Below the pieces are notes generated by a model. The model saw nothing but the letters and a program-made list of their open reading frames with translations, did not search any database and was not told the origin of the DNA. A program made the translations under genes and the position numbers. DNA of 64,000 bases, from contig NZ_CP046400.1 of the NCBI RefSeq assembly GCF_009762795.1, forward strand, positions 2,519,501 to 2,583,500, given 5' to 3'. How positions within the stretch are numbered: the first letter of the stretch is position 1; each line of letters begins with the position of its first letter. Origin of the DNA: Pseudodesulfovibrio cashew (lineage in GTDB: Bacteria; Desulfobacterota; Desulfovibrionia; Desulfovibrionales; Desulfovibrionaceae). This document shows positions 11,550 to 20,490 of this stretch, piece after piece.

Positions 11550-12422
11550 ATGGATATCAAGAAGGTAGTGATTCCCGTAGCTGGCTGGGGCACCCGTTCT
11601 CTTCCCGCAACCAAGAACGTGCCCAAGGAGATGCTCCCCATCTTCCGCAAGCCCATCGTCCAGTATATTGTTGAGGAAGGCATCGAGGCCGGCCTTTCGG
11701 ACGTGGTTTTCATCACCAACCAGAACAAGACCATCATCGAAGATCATTTCGACCGCAACTTCCTGCTGGAACAGCTTCTCGAGCGGGCGGGCAAGGACGC
11801 CATGCTCAAGGAAGTCCGCCGCGTGGCCAGTCTGGTCAACGTCATCGGCGTGCGCCAGAAGGAGCAGCTCGGCTTGGGCCATGCAGTGCTCACGGCCCGT
11901 GAAATATGCAAGAACGAACCCTTTGCGGTCATGCTCGGCGACGACCTCATGTTCGGAGTGAACACCGGTATCGGCGAACTGATCAAGGCGTCCCGTGAAA
12001 CGGGCAAGGCCGTGGTCGGCGTCATCGAGGTCCCCGAGGAGAAAGTCAGCAAGTACGGTGTGATCAAGGGTGAGGAACTGGAAAACGGGACCTACCGTGT
12101 TACCAATCTGGTGGAAAAACCCAAGGCCGAGGACGCTCCTTCCAACCTGGCCATCATCGGTCGTTACGTCCTGCTGCCCGAGATCTTCGACATCCTCGAG
12201 GGCCAGAAGGCTGGCGTGGGCGGCGAGATTCAGCTTACCGACGCCCTGCAGGGGTTGGCCGACCAGGACAAGCTCCTGGCCGTGAAACTCGGTGGCCAAC
12301 GGTTTGACGCCGGCGACTGGGTGGAATACCTTACCGCCAATATCTATTTTGCCCTGCATGACGAGGAACTCCGCGACGACCTCGTCAAGCGTCTCCAAGA
12401 CCTGTTATCCTGCTCAAGTTAA
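11550..12422 (+). CDS. galU: UTP-glucose-1-phosphate uridylyltransferase
   Basis: Makes UDP-glucose from glucose-1-phosphate and UTP for surface polysaccharides. The 290-residue nucleotidyltransferase has the N-terminal substrate loop AGWGTRSLPATK with KNVPKEMLPI. Further on are GLGHAVL, the metal-site FAVMLGDDL and the late GGEIQLTDAL. It lies 18 bases after glmM, and its stop codon shares one base with the next start (TAATG), so translation of the two is probably linked. Confidence 0.95.
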   Translation: MDIKKVVIPVAGWGTRSLPATKNVPKEMLPIFRKPIVQYIVEEGIEAGLSDVVFITNQNKTIIEDHFDRNFLLEQLLERAGKDAMLKEVRRVASLVNVIGVRQKEQLGLGHAVLTAREICKNEPFAVMLGDDLMFGVNTGIGELIKASRETGKAVVGVIEVPEEKVSKYGVIKGEELENGTYRVTNLVEKPKAEDAPSNLAIIGRYVLLPEIFDILEGQKAGVGGEIQLTDALQGLADQDKLLAVKLGGQRFDAGDWVEYLTANIYFALHDEELRDDLVKRLQDLLSCSS

Positions 12423-13150
12423 TGAAAATCCTGACCGCCTTATTGTTTGTCTGCCTCTTTGCGCTCCCTGCCGCCGCATTCGTTCCGGATGACGGTGAAC
12501 TTGCCGCGCAGGTGCGAAAAATCTACGGCCCGCTTTCGTCCTGGGAAGCGGAGATGACCTTCCCCGAATATCCCGGCGTGGCGGTGCATCTCTGGTACGC
12601 CAGGGGCAAGTGGCGGCAGGAGTGGCGCGCCGGGACTTCTGCCGTGGCCGTGGGCAGGAATGGTAATGTGGTGGCCGAGTGCACCCCGGACGGATTTCCT
12701 CTCTCCCCCATGTTCGTGTGGATGACGCCGGACCCTGTGGGGACGTGGAAGTCCTGGGGGGTGGACAACGCCACCCGGAACTTCGGTTTTTGTGACGAAC
12801 AGCCCTGTTATCTGCTTGGAGCCGAGCCTGGCGACGAGACCCTGCCCACTGTGCGACTGAACAATGAGGACATGGCGGTCCTCCTGGTTCGTTACGCCTC
12901 GGGCGGCGGCATGATCTCGGTCGGTTACGGCGACTACCGGACGCTGGGAGGGTTCCGCGTGCCCCAAACCGTGACCACTACTTTTGCCGACGGTCAGGTG
13001 CTTGAGGCCAAGGTCAAGTGGATCGCGGTCAACCGGGCCGACGGAGAGGAACTCTACGACCGGGACTCCGTGGGAGGCACGCCCTGTCTTGCGCCGCCAG
13101 CGCCGTTCGACCTGTTGCGCGACGCGTTTCGCTATCCCCAACCCCGCTGA
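12422..13150 (+). CDS. Secreted periplasmic protein of unknown function, possibly LolA-like
   Basis: A 242-residue protein with a clear Sec signal peptide (about residues 1-19, ending LPAAAF). The mature part looks beta-rich: SSWEAEMTFPEYPGVAVHLWY, then GKWRQEWRAG and GGFRVPQTVTTTFADGQVLEAKV. These alternating strands recall outer-membrane lipoprotein carrier (LolA/LolB-fold) proteins, but I see no diagnostic motif. Two cysteines in FCDEQPCY could form a disulfide. It starts inside the galU stop codon and ends 5 bases before priA, so it is probably co-expressed with both. Confidence 0.6.
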   Translation: MKILTALLFVCLFALPAAAFVPDDGELAAQVRKIYGPLSSWEAEMTFPEYPGVAVHLWYARGKWRQEWRAGTSAVAVGRNGNVVAECTPDGFPLSPMFVWMTPDPVGTWKSWGVDNATRNFGFCDEQPCYLLGAEPGDETLPTVRLNNEDMAVLLVRYASGGGMISVGYGDYRTLGGFRVPQTVTTTFADGQVLEAKVKWIAVNRADGEELYDRDSVGGTPCLAPPAPFDLLRDAFRYPQPR

Positions 13151-13155
13151 CCCGC

Positions 13156-15519
13156 ATGGGTGATCTCTGGCAGGTAACGCTCGTCAGTCCGCCATACACG
13201 GTGCTGACCTACGAGCGTCCGTCACATTTCCCGGCGATGACGCCCGGACTGCGCGTCATAGTGCCGCTGGGCCGCTCCCATCGCATGGGCGTGGTCGTGG
13301 GCCCGGCCAGGGAAGCGCCGTCCGGCGTGGAGATCAAGCCCCTTATCTGGCCCCTTGAGCTTACTCCCATTCTGGACGAGGACTACCTCGACGTGGCGGA
13401 CAATCTCGCATCCCGCCAGATGGCCAGCGTGGGGCGCATCCTGGAGATTCTGCTGCCCCGCGGCCTGCGCACGGCGGCGGTGACCTTTCGGGTGGACCGG
13501 CACGTCGCGGGGCGGGACCTGCCCGGCATGGTCCGTCCCTCGGAGTTGTCCCGGTTTTCCCCAAAGGATTTGAGCGCGCTCATGGAGTTGTGGCTGGCCG
13601 GTCGCATGCGGGTGCGTGTCAACGCCAAGCGCGAAGCCGAGGAGCGGTTCGTCTCTCTTGTCTCCGATCCACCCTGGGCGGTCCGGCCCAACGCCAAGCG
13701 GCAGCTCCGCATACTCGAACATCTGTTGGATAATGGGCCCCAATCCCTGTTCGCCTTGAAGCACTCCCTTGGCGAGTGGGCCCCTGATACCGCCGCCAAG
13801 ATGGAGGGACGCGGCCTGGTCGCACTGGGCGAGCTGACCGCCGACAGGCTGGCCGAGGTGGACGAAGGCCCGGGCCGGTGCGGCGAGGCCGAACCGCCGA
13901 CCTATGACCTTACGCCGGAACAGCGGCAGACACTGGCTGAGCTTTCCGCGACCATGGACAACGGCGGGGGCGCGCACCTTGTGCACGGCGTAACCGGCAG
14001 CGGCAAGACCGTCCTCTACCTGGAGATGATTCGCGCCAGCCTGGAGCGGGGAAGGTCCGTGATCCTCCTTGCGCCGGAGGTGGCCCTGGCCTGCAAGCTC
14101 TACCGCAACGTCCTCACGCATTTCCCCGGACAACGGACGATTTTTTATCACGGCTACCAGAGTCCCAAGAAGCGGGAGCGGACCTTCATCGGCGTAGCCC
14201 GCGAGCAGGGGCCGGTCATCGTGGTCGGCACTCGTTCCGCCCTGTTCCTGCCCGTGCGTGAACTCGGCATGGTCGTCATGGATGAGGAGCACGATGAGTC
14301 CTTCAAGCAGGAGGATCGGCTGGCCTATCACGCCAAGGAGGTGGCCTGGTACCGTGTGGAGCGGTCCGGCGGCCTGCTGGTGCTGGGTTCGGCCACGCCG
14401 GACGTGAAGACTTTTCACGCGGCCCGGAATGGGGCCATCCCCCTCTCGACCCTGCGGGAGAGGGTGGGGGACGCCGTGCTTCCCGAGGTGAAGCTGGTGG
14501 ATATCGGCTCCCTTTCCAGCGGCCAGGCCTTTGCTCCGGAGACCGTCAAGGCCCTCCGCGAGACGGTGAAGGCGGGCGGCCAGGCCATCGTCATGCTCAA
14601 CCGGAGGGGGTATGCACCCCTCATGTACTGCCTGGACTGCGGCGAGACCGTGCGCTGCCCGGAGTGCGAGGTGGGCATGACCTACCACAAGGGGCGAGAG
14701 CGGGTGGTCTGTCATTACTGCGGCCTTTCCTACGCCTATCCGCTTCTGTGCCCCAAGTGCGGTGGCTCCAACTACGTACCCATGGGTGAGGGCACCGAGC
14801 GGCTGGAGGAGCGGCTGGTCGAGGCGTTGCCCGAAGGGACCGGCATTCTCCGCCTGGACAGCGACGCAACCCGCCGTCAGGAACGGATGGAGGAGATCCT
14901 CTCCGCCTTTGGGCGCGGCGAGGCCCAGGTGCTGGTGGGCACGCAGATGATCTCCAAGGGGCACCATTTCCCCGGCGTGACGTTGGTGATCGTGGCCGAC
15001 GGCGATCTCGGGCTGAACCTGCCGGACTACCGCTCGGCCGAGCGTACTTTTCAGTTGCTGGTTCAGGTGGCGGGCCGGGCCGGGCGGGGCGATAGGCCTG
15101 GCCGGGTGCTCATCCAGACCCGTAACCCGGGACATCCCATCTGGAACGATGTCCTGAGCGGCGATTACCCTGCGTTTTTCGAAAGGGAGATCGGGCGGCG
15201 CAAGCTATTCGGCTACCCGCCGTTTTCCCGGTTGGCATTGATCCGCATATCCTATCCGGCGGACTGCAAGAACGGTCCTGCGGCCCTGTCCGCCTTCAAG
15301 AGGGTCCTTGAGCAGTACAAGGGCGGGCTCGGCGTTACCGTGCTCGGCCCGGCACCGGCACCGCTCTCCATGCTCAGGGGCAGGCGGCGGTTCAATTGTC
15401 TGCTCAAGGGCGGTGATTGGGGCGCGCTTCGGACTTTGTTCGCTCATGCGGCCCAGGCCAATTCCGACCCGAAGCAGGTCCGTATTTCTCTGGATCTGGA
15501 TCCGCTGACAACCCTGTAG
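13156..15519 (+). CDS. priA: Primosomal protein N' (replication restart helicase PriA)
   Basis: A 3'-to-5' helicase that recognises stalled forks and reloads the replisome. The 787-residue protein has an N-terminal DNA-binding part, Walker A GVTGSGKT (278-285), DEEH box (376-379) and LVLGSATPDV. Two zinc clusters follow in CLDCG, CPEC, CHYCG and CPKCG. The C-terminal helicase motifs are GTQMISKGHHFP and QVAGRAGRG. The start at 13156 gives the usual family N-terminus; an in-frame extension to 13018 would overlap the upstream gene by more than 130 bases. Confidence 0.95.
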   Translation: MGDLWQVTLVSPPYTVLTYERPSHFPAMTPGLRVIVPLGRSHRMGVVVGPAREAPSGVEIKPLIWPLELTPILDEDYLDVADNLASRQMASVGRILEILLPRGLRTAAVTFRVDRHVAGRDLPGMVRPSELSRFSPKDLSALMELWLAGRMRVRVNAKREAEERFVSLVSDPPWAVRPNAKRQLRILEHLLDNGPQSLFALKHSLGEWAPDTAAKMEGRGLVALGELTADRLAEVDEGPGRCGEAEPPTYDLTPEQRQTLAELSATMDNGGGAHLVHGVTGSGKTVLYLEMIRASLERGRSVILLAPEVALACKLYRNVLTHFPGQRTIFYHGYQSPKKRERTFIGVAREQGPVIVVGTRSALFLPVRELGMVVMDEEHDESFKQEDRLAYHAKEVAWYRVERSGGLLVLGSATPDVKTFHAARNGAIPLSTLRERVGDAVLPEVKLVDIGSLSSGQAFAPETVKALRETVKAGGQAIVMLNRRGYAPLMYCLDCGETVRCPECEVGMTYHKGRERVVCHYCGLSYAYPLLCPKCGGSNYVPMGEGTERLEERLVEALPEGTGILRLDSDATRRQERMEEILSAFGRGEAQVLVGTQMISKGHHFPGVTLVIVADGDLGLNLPDYRSAERTFQLLVQVAGRAGRGDRPGRVLIQTRNPGHPIWNDVLSGDYPAFFEREIGRRKLFGYPPFSRLALIRISYPADCKNGPAALSAFKRVLEQYKGGLGVTVLGPAPAPLSMLRGRRRFNCLLKGGDWGALRTLFAHAAQANSDPKQVRISLDLDPLTTL

Positions 15520-15591
15520 CCCGGCTCGACAATGCACGCCATTTGCGGCTATGTTGGGTAATTGAATACCACTCATGAGAAGGTTATTTAT

Positions 15592-16101
15592 ATGAAATTA
15601 TTGAAGATATATGTTGCTCTGCTCGCCTTGATATTGGCCTGTCCCGTATGGGCGTCGGCCAAGGATTCCAAGGTCGGCTATGTCAATCCGCAGCGGATAG
15701 TCAGCGAATCCCGCATCGGGCTCATCGCCCAGGAGGATCTGGCGCGACTGGGCAAGGAAAAGGACCGGCGGGTGCGCGAATCCCTGCGCGAGGTGGAGAC
15801 TCTCAAGCAGAAGCTGGAAAAGAGTACCCTCTCGGTGACGGAGCAACAGAGTGTGGAGCAGGCCCTGCGATTGGCCGCTCGCCGTTACGAGGATTTGGTC
15901 CAGGCCAGCAACCAGGACATCCAGAACGAAGAGCGCCGCCTGATCCAGTTCGTCATGCGCAGGGCGGACTCCATTCTCAGGCGAATTGCCAGGGACCAGG
16001 GTTTCACCATGATTCTCACCGACCCTGCGATCATCGGGTACGTGGACGCGTCCATGGACATCACCGATCAGGTCATCAGTCAACTCAACTCCATGCTCTA
16101 G
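15592..16101 (+). CDS. OmpH/Skp-like periplasmic chaperone
   Basis: A 169-residue protein with a signal peptide (residues 1-23, ending VWASA) and a long charged helical region rich in Glu, Lys, Arg and Gln (about 50-130), as in Skp/OmpH chaperones that hold unfolded outer-membrane proteins. KVGYVNPQRIVSES near the mature N-terminus is the usual family opening, and ILTDPAIIGYVDASMDITDQVI is the usual ending. The ATG at 15592 has GAGAAGG upstream; the in-frame TTG at 15562 would spoil the signal peptide. The next gene, also secreted, starts 12 bases later. Confidence 0.82.
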   Translation: MKLLKIYVALLALILACPVWASAKDSKVGYVNPQRIVSESRIGLIAQEDLARLGKEKDRRVRESLREVETLKQKLEKSTLSVTEQQSVEQALRLAARRYEDLVQASNQDIQNEERRLIQFVMRRADSILRRIARDQGFTMILTDPAIIGYVDASMDITDQVISQLNSML

Positions 16102-16113
16102 GGGCGGTCCTTC

Positions 16114-17463
16114 ATGCAAAAAGTACTTTCCATCCTGTTTGCTGCGCTGGTCGCAGTACTCGTTACTGCCCCTTCAGCCCTGGCCTTCGGTGAAATTCGT
16201 TATCCCGACCGGCCTCTGAACCTGCGCAAGTCCCGTTCGCCACGGTCGGAGTGGGTCGGTGCGCTTCATCCCGGCCAGAAGGTCCGGGTGGCCTTTCTGC
16301 GGGACGGCTGGGTCGCCGTGTTCGAGCCGGACGAAACCCGCGCCACCGAGGCTGCTGCGGTGGGATTCTCCAATATCAAGTACCTCAAGAAGTCGCGGAC
16401 CCGGGTGGAACCCAAACCCTGGGGTGAGACGATGGTTACTACCCGGAAGCTTAATGTTCGTTCCCAGCCGTCGACCAGGGGGCGTAAGCTCATGACGCTG
16501 GACGCGGGCGTGCGGGTGGTCGTGGATTTTCCTGAAGACGATTGGTTCAGGCTTTTTCCGCCCGATGCGACTATTCGTTCCCGCATGGGTGGCTACGGCT
16601 TCTCCAGCTCCAAGTATCTGGAACCGGCCCCGGCCGAACCCGTCGCCGCTCCTGCACTCAAACCGGTAGCTCAGGTTGAACCCGAGCCCGCGCCTGAACC
16701 TGTATCGAAGCCCGTTGCTGAGCCTGTGCGCCCGGCTCCTGCGGCGAAAGCCGATGTTTCCAAGCCTTTTTCCGCTTCCTGGGGCAAGGTGCTTACCCTC
16801 AAGCGGAAGGTCAACCTGATGAGTGGAAGAACCACAAGCTCTCGTCTGGTGCGTGTGCTGGAACCGGGCGAGACAGTTCGCGCGGATTTCCCGGAAAACG
16901 GCTGGTACGCGGTGTTTCAGGAAAACGAACCCCTGCGTCGTAAAGAGAGGGCCTTGGGCTACGCCCTGCAAAGCCTGCTGGAGGGTGGCCCTGACGTCGA
17001 GGAACCGGCTCCTGCGCCGACGCGGAGTACCGCACCGTCGGCAAAGCCGGTTGACCCGGCCGTAGACCGCACCCCTTCACCCGACAGGGGACAGACCACC
17101 CTGGTTATTGACCGGTCCAAGTTCAAGCAGGGCAAGCGCCCGGATCCCACGCCCAACAAGACGGCGCATGGATACCAGTACCGCCTGCTCGAGAAGAGTG
17201 AGACCCGCCAGTACGGTGAAACGTGGATAACGCTGAAGGTATTTCTGGCCACCAAGAAGTTGCCGGGTATCGAAGGTCTCGAAGATTTCGCCGCGACCTT
17301 GTGGCGAGAACACAAGCGGCCCGCCAAGAACCTGGCGGTGCTCATCTACCTGCCCGGCATGGACACGGATGACCTTTCCTACGGGGTCATCAAGTTCGAT
17401 GAACAGAAACGGATTGAGTCCTGGGTGCGCAAGACCACCCTGATCGGGACGGATTTCCTGTAA
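16114..17463 (+). CDS. Secreted protein with three SH3b-like repeats and a proline-rich linker
   Basis: A 449-residue protein with a signal peptide (about 1-24, ending PSALAF). Three similar bacterial SH3 units follow, each with an LNLRKS/LNVRSQ/VNLMSG motif, a VRV/VVVDF/VRADF strand and a W(V/F/Y)AVF-type end (about 30-95, 105-170 and 225-290). A Pro/Ala/Glu/Val-rich linker (about 171-215) separates repeats two and three. The C-terminal 110 residues form a separate domain that I do not recognise. SH3b repeats usually bind cell-wall peptides. The gene follows the Skp-like gene by 12 bases and ends at a terminator. Confidence 0.75.
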   Translation: MQKVLSILFAALVAVLVTAPSALAFGEIRYPDRPLNLRKSRSPRSEWVGALHPGQKVRVAFLRDGWVAVFEPDETRATEAAAVGFSNIKYLKKSRTRVEPKPWGETMVTTRKLNVRSQPSTRGRKLMTLDAGVRVVVDFPEDDWFRLFPPDATIRSRMGGYGFSSSKYLEPAPAEPVAAPALKPVAQVEPEPAPEPVSKPVAEPVRPAPAAKADVSKPFSASWGKVLTLKRKVNLMSGRTTSSRLVRVLEPGETVRADFPENGWYAVFQENEPLRRKERALGYALQSLLEGGPDVEEPAPAPTRSTAPSAKPVDPAVDRTPSPDRGQTTLVIDRSKFKQGKRPDPTPNKTAHGYQYRLLEKSETRQYGETWITLKVFLATKKLPGIEGLEDFAATLWREHKRPAKNLAVLIYLPGMDTDDLSYGVIKFDEQKRIESWVRKTTLIGTDFL

Positions 17464-17481
17464 GAGCCGATAAATCGTAAC

Positions 17482-17515
17482 AAAAAAACGCGGTCCGCAT
17501 GGACCGCGTTTTTTT
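17482..17515. terminator. Bidirectional Rho-independent terminator
   Basis: An 8-base perfect stem CGCGGTCC/GGACCGCG (17489-17496 and 17501-17508) with a GCAT loop. A run of A precedes it and a run of seven T follows it, so it can stop transcription from the SH3b gene and, on the other strand, from the zinc-ribbon gene. Confidence 0.9.
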
Positions 17516-17529
17516 ATGCGTATTTTCGG

Positions 17530-17970
17530 CTATCCCATTTCCCTTTCAAGGAAGAGGGGGATGGTCTTTTTCAGCGTGGTGCGCATGAATTCTTTTTTCT
17601 GGGTAGGAAGCTTTTCATTGCGGGGGATCATGAAAAGGCTCCGGCAGGACTGGCACTCCCAATGCTTGTCATGCCGCTGGAGATGGACCAGCAGGCCGTC
17701 GCGGTCATAGCAGACCTGGCAGAATGGCCCTTTTCGCTCGTCTTCGTCCAGGAGCCAGTATTTCTGGCCGTCGAACTGGACCTTGTCGGCCAGATCAAGG
17801 ACGTCGGCCACTTCGGAAAGCTGTAGTTTGAGAGCCTCATTTTCTTCGCAAATGGCCAGGAATTCCTCCTGGAGGCTTTTCAGCAGCGCTTCGGCTTCTT
17901 CCAGCTTGCCTTCCTGGCAGAGAATCAATGCCCGTTTGAATCCCGTGGCTTGGTACATCGTCGAGAACAT
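17530..17970 (-). CDS. Coiled-coil protein with CxxC...CxxC zinc ribbon, function unknown
   Basis: A 146-residue protein. Residues about 10-62 form an amphipathic, Leu/Glu-rich helix typical of a coiled coil. Residues 84-109 hold a zinc ribbon of the form C84-x2-C87-x18-C106-x2-C109, with VQFDGQKYWLLDE just before it. Short proteins with this ribbon are found in many bacteria without a known role; I cannot assign one. It converges on the SH3b gene and shares its terminator. A GGGGGG stretch about 12 bases before the ATG may serve as the ribosome-binding site. ATG at residue 5 is an alternative start. Confidence 0.72.
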   Translation of the reverse strand: MFSTMYQATGFKRALILCQEGKLEEAEALLKSLQEEFLAICEENEALKLQLSEVADVLDLADKVQFDGQKYWLLDEDERKGPFCQVCYDRDGLLVHLQRHDKHWECQSCRSLFMIPRNEKLPTQKKEFMRTTLKKTIPLFLEREMG

Positions 17971-18169
17971 GAGCGGTTTCCCCCCGTTATAATTCAGTCA
18001 CGGCTTCTGTATCGTCCGGTTTCCCCTGCAACTTTAGGGTGTGCGCCTTTTTGCCTGGGAAAAGTGCAGGATTTGTCTTGTCGGGCGAGCCGGACGGTGT
18101 CTCATGCGGAGAGAGGAACCTGGATAAGATGTCGTGATCAAACGGGAATACATAAAAGTTCGATGGCTC

Positions 18170-18198
18170 TTTACACGGCGCTGCTATTGGCATAGGGT
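18170..18198 (+). promoter_or_regulatory. Possible sigma-70 promoter of the thi operon
   Basis: TTTACA at 18170-18175 and a weak -10, TAGGGT, at 18193-18198 with 17-base spacing would start transcription within a few bases of the first riboswitch stem. The rest of 17971-18169 shows no other feature that I can support. The -10 match is poor, so this is tentative. Confidence 0.35.
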
Positions 18199-18202
18199 TT
18201 TC

Positions 18203-18289
18203 GCAGCTAGGGGTGCCCCTTGGGGCTGAGATGACGTCCAGTCTGACCCTTTGAACCTGATGCGGGTAATACCGTCGTAGGGAAGCTGC
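18203..18289 (+). promoter_or_regulatory. TPP riboswitch (THI element)
   Basis: The conserved THI-box parts are all present in order: GGGGTGCCC and GGCTGAGA, then ACCCTTTGAACCTGAT and GGGTAATACCG, then the closing AGGGAAGCT. The outer stem P1 pairs GCAGCT (18203-18208) with AGCTGC (18284-18289). It senses thiamine pyrophosphate and lies 84 bases before thiS. The downstream hairpin suggests control by premature termination. Confidence 0.96.
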
Positions 18290-18311
18290 AACACCTTCGA
18301 ATTTTTCGTGT

Positions 18312-18345
18312 ATGCGCTTGTCCTCTGCGACAAGCGCATTTTTTT
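18312..18345 (+). terminator. Riboswitch-controlled terminator before thiS
   Basis: An 11-base perfect stem (18312-18322 with 18329-18339) with a CTCTGC loop and a run of seven T. It lies between the TPP aptamer and thiS, the layout expected when TPP binding causes early termination. I did not identify the antiterminator pairing. Confidence 0.88.
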
Positions 18346-18373
18346 ATGCACGCGAAACGGGCAAGGAGCGCAC

Positions 18374-18574
18374 ATGCAAATCGTACTCAATGGCAGCGAG
18401 ACCGAGTTGGCGGACGGCATCACCGTCCTCGGCCTGCTCGAATCAAGAGATATTTCGGCGGAAGCCGTGGTGGTGGAACTGAACCGGGAAATCGTTCCGG
18501 CCGACGCGTTTGGCGAAACCACTCTCAATGACGGCGACCATCTGGAAGTGCTCCGTTTTGTCGGCGGCGGATAA
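18374..18574 (+). CDS. thiS: Thiamine biosynthesis sulfur carrier protein ThiS
   Basis: A 66-residue ubiquitin-like carrier whose C-terminal glycine is adenylated and then thiocarboxylated to give sulfur for the thiazole ring. It ends VLRFVGGG, as required, and begins [15 protein letters not shown] at 18374 has AAGGAG 6 bases upstream; the longer in-frame GTG start at 18308 lies before the riboswitch terminator stem and is rejected. First gene of thiS-G-H-F-E-C. Confidence 0.94.
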   Translation: MQIVLNGSETELADGITVLGLLESRDISAEAVVVELNREIVPADAFGETTLNDGDHLEVLRFVGGG

Positions 18575-18587
18575 AAGGACAGAAAAC

Positions 18588-19364
18588 ATGAGTGAAGACA
18601 GTTTGGAAATCGGCGGCCTGAAACTGGCCAGCCGTCTGTTTACAGGTACGGGAAAATACGCGGACGACGCGGTCATTCCCGCTGTGTGCGAGGCCTCGGG
18701 CTCCGAGGTGATTACCGTGGCCCTGCGGCGTGTGGACCTGGAGTCCACCACCGGCAACGTCATGGATTGCATCCCCAAGCACATGCGGCTGCTGCCCAAC
18801 ACCTCGGGCGCGAGAAACGCCGACGAGGCCGTGCGCATCGCCCGGCTGGCCAAGGCCATGGGCTGCGGCGACTGGATCAAGATCGAGGTCATCTCGGACA
18901 ACAGGTACCTGCTGCCCGACGGCTACGAGACGGCGAAGGCCACGGAAATCCTGGCAAAGGAGGGCTTCACGGTCCTGCCTTACGTCAACGCCGACCTTTA
19001 CATTGCCCGTTCCCTGGTGGACGCCGGGGCCGCTGCGGTCATGCCGCTTGGCGCGCCCATCGGCACCAACCGGGGGCTGAAGACCAAGGAGATGGTCCGC
19101 ATTCTTATCGAGGAAATCGACCTGCCCATCGTCGTGGACGCTGGTATCGGGCGGCCTTCCGAGGCGTGCGAGGCCATGGAGATGGGCGCGGACGCCGTGC
19201 TGGTCAATACGGCCATCGCCACGGCCTCCGATCCGGTCATGATGGCGCGGGCCTTCGGGCGTGCGGTCAAGGCCGGACGCGAAGCCTATCTGTCCGGTCC
19301 CGGAGCGAGAAGGACGCAGGCATCCGCCTCCTCTCCCCTGACCGGATTCCTGGCGGAGGGCTGA
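18588..19364 (+). CDS. thiG: Thiazole synthase ThiG
   Basis: Builds the thiazole phosphate ring from deoxyxylulose phosphate, dehydroglycine and ThiS thiocarboxylate. The 258-residue barrel begins [20 protein letters not shown]. The Schiff-base lysine is K98 in WIKIEV, and [11 protein letters not shown] and VLVNTAIA form the phosphate-binding end. The start at 18588 gives a normal family length; a longer frame to 18510 would overlap thiS. Confidence 0.95.
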   Translation: MSEDSLEIGGLKLASRLFTGTGKYADDAVIPAVCEASGSEVITVALRRVDLESTTGNVMDCIPKHMRLLPNTSGARNADEAVRIARLAKAMGCGDWIKIEVISDNRYLLPDGYETAKATEILAKEGFTVLPYVNADLYIARSLVDAGAAAVMPLGAPIGTNRGLKTKEMVRILIEEIDLPIVVDAGIGRPSEACEAMEMGADAVLVNTAIATASDPVMMARAFGRAVKAGREAYLSGPGARRTQASASSPLTGFLAEG

Positions 19365-19365
19365 C

Positions 19366-20490
19366 ATGAGCTTCTATCCCATTTGTGAGGAGTTGAGCCG
19401 GGCTCCGCTGGATGAACGGTTCGACGCCGTCACCGGCGAGGACGTGCGCCGCGCTCTGGGCAAGTCCTCCTGTTCGCCCGAGGATTTCCTGACGCTCATG
19501 AGCCCGGCGGCCAAGCCTTTTCTGGAGGAGATGGCACGCCAGGCGAGCGAGATCACGCTCCGTCAGTTCGGCCGGACCATCCAGATGTTCACGCCCCTCT
19601 ATCTCTCCAACTACTGCACCAATCACTGTGTTTATTGCGGTTTCAACTGCAAGAACCAGATCAATCGCAGCCAGCTCTCCCTGGAGCAGGTGGAAGTGGA
19701 GGGCAAGGCCATTGCGGCTACCGGTATGAAGCAGTTGCTGATTCTCACCGGTGACGCCCGCGCCAAGGCATCCCCGGAGTACCTGGAGGACTGCGTCAAG
19801 GTGCTGCGCCGCCACTTCCCGTCCGTTTCCATCGAGATCTACGCCATGGATCAGGATGAGTACGACAGGCTGGTGAAGGTCGGCGTGGACGGCATGACCA
19901 TGTTCCAGGAGACCTACGACGAGGAACTTTACGCCACCCTGCATCCGCGCGGCCCCAAGAGGGATTTCCGCAACCGGCTGGACGCGCCCGAGCGCGGCTG
20001 TCGGGCGGGCATGCGCGTGGTCAACATCGGCGCGCTGCTCGGGCTGGGGGACTGGCGCAGGGACGCGTTCATCACCGCCATGCACGCCTCCTACCTGATG
20101 CGCAAGTACCCGGAGACGGACATCGCGGTTTCCCTGCCGCGCATGCGTCCGCACGTGGGCGAGTACCAGCCCGCCACCATCGTGTCGGACAGCGACATGG
20201 TCCAGTTTCTCATGGCCCTGCGCATTTTCATGCCCCGGCTGGGCGTGACCATCTCAACCCGCGAGGCCCCGGAATTCCGCGAGAACATCATGCCCCTGGG
20301 CGTGACCCGGATGTCTGCGGGCGTGTCCACTGCCGTTGGCGGCTACTCGGACGAGGCCGAGACCTCCGGTCAGTTCGACATCGCGGACGAGCGCTCCGTG
20401 GACGAAGTCTGCTCCATGATCAAGGCTCACGGGTTCCAGCCCGTGTTCAAGGACTGGGAGCCGATCATCCCGGTGGAGGGCGCGGCATGA
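19366..20490 (+). CDS. thiH: 2-iminoacetate synthase ThiH (radical SAM tyrosine lyase)
   Basis: Cleaves tyrosine to dehydroglycine and p-cresol for the thiazole ring; this is the anaerobic alternative to ThiO. The 374-residue radical SAM protein has the cluster motif C84-x3-C88-x2-C91 in CTNHCVYC and the C-terminal tail of the ThiH/HydG family. It starts 1 base after thiG and overlaps thiF by 4 bases (ATGA), which fits translational coupling. Confidence 0.95.
   Translation: MSFYPICEELSRAPLDERFDAVTGEDVRRALGKSSCSPEDFLTLMSPAAKPFLEEMARQASEITLRQFGRTIQMFTPLYLSNYCTNHCVYCGFNCKNQINRSQLSLEQVEVEGKAIAATGMKQLLILTGDARAKASPEYLEDCVKVLRRHFPSVSIEIYAMDQDEYDRLVKVGVDGMTMFQETYDEELYATLHPRGPKRDFRNRLDAPERGCRAGMRVVNIGALLGLGDWRRDAFITAMHASYLMRKYPETDIAVSLPRMRPHVGEYQPATIVSDSDMVQFLMALRIFMPRLGVTISTREAPEFRENIMPLGVTRMSAGVSTAVGGYSDEAETSGQFDIADERSVDEVCSMIKAHGFQPVFKDWEPIIPVEGAA

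Noticed and set aside
13018-13155. Extended start for priA
   Set aside because: Would overlap the upstream secreted protein by more than 130 bases; the residues do not resemble PriA.
13222-15135. 637-codon open frame on the minus strand across priA
   Set aside because: Antisense to priA, whose helicase motifs are complete.
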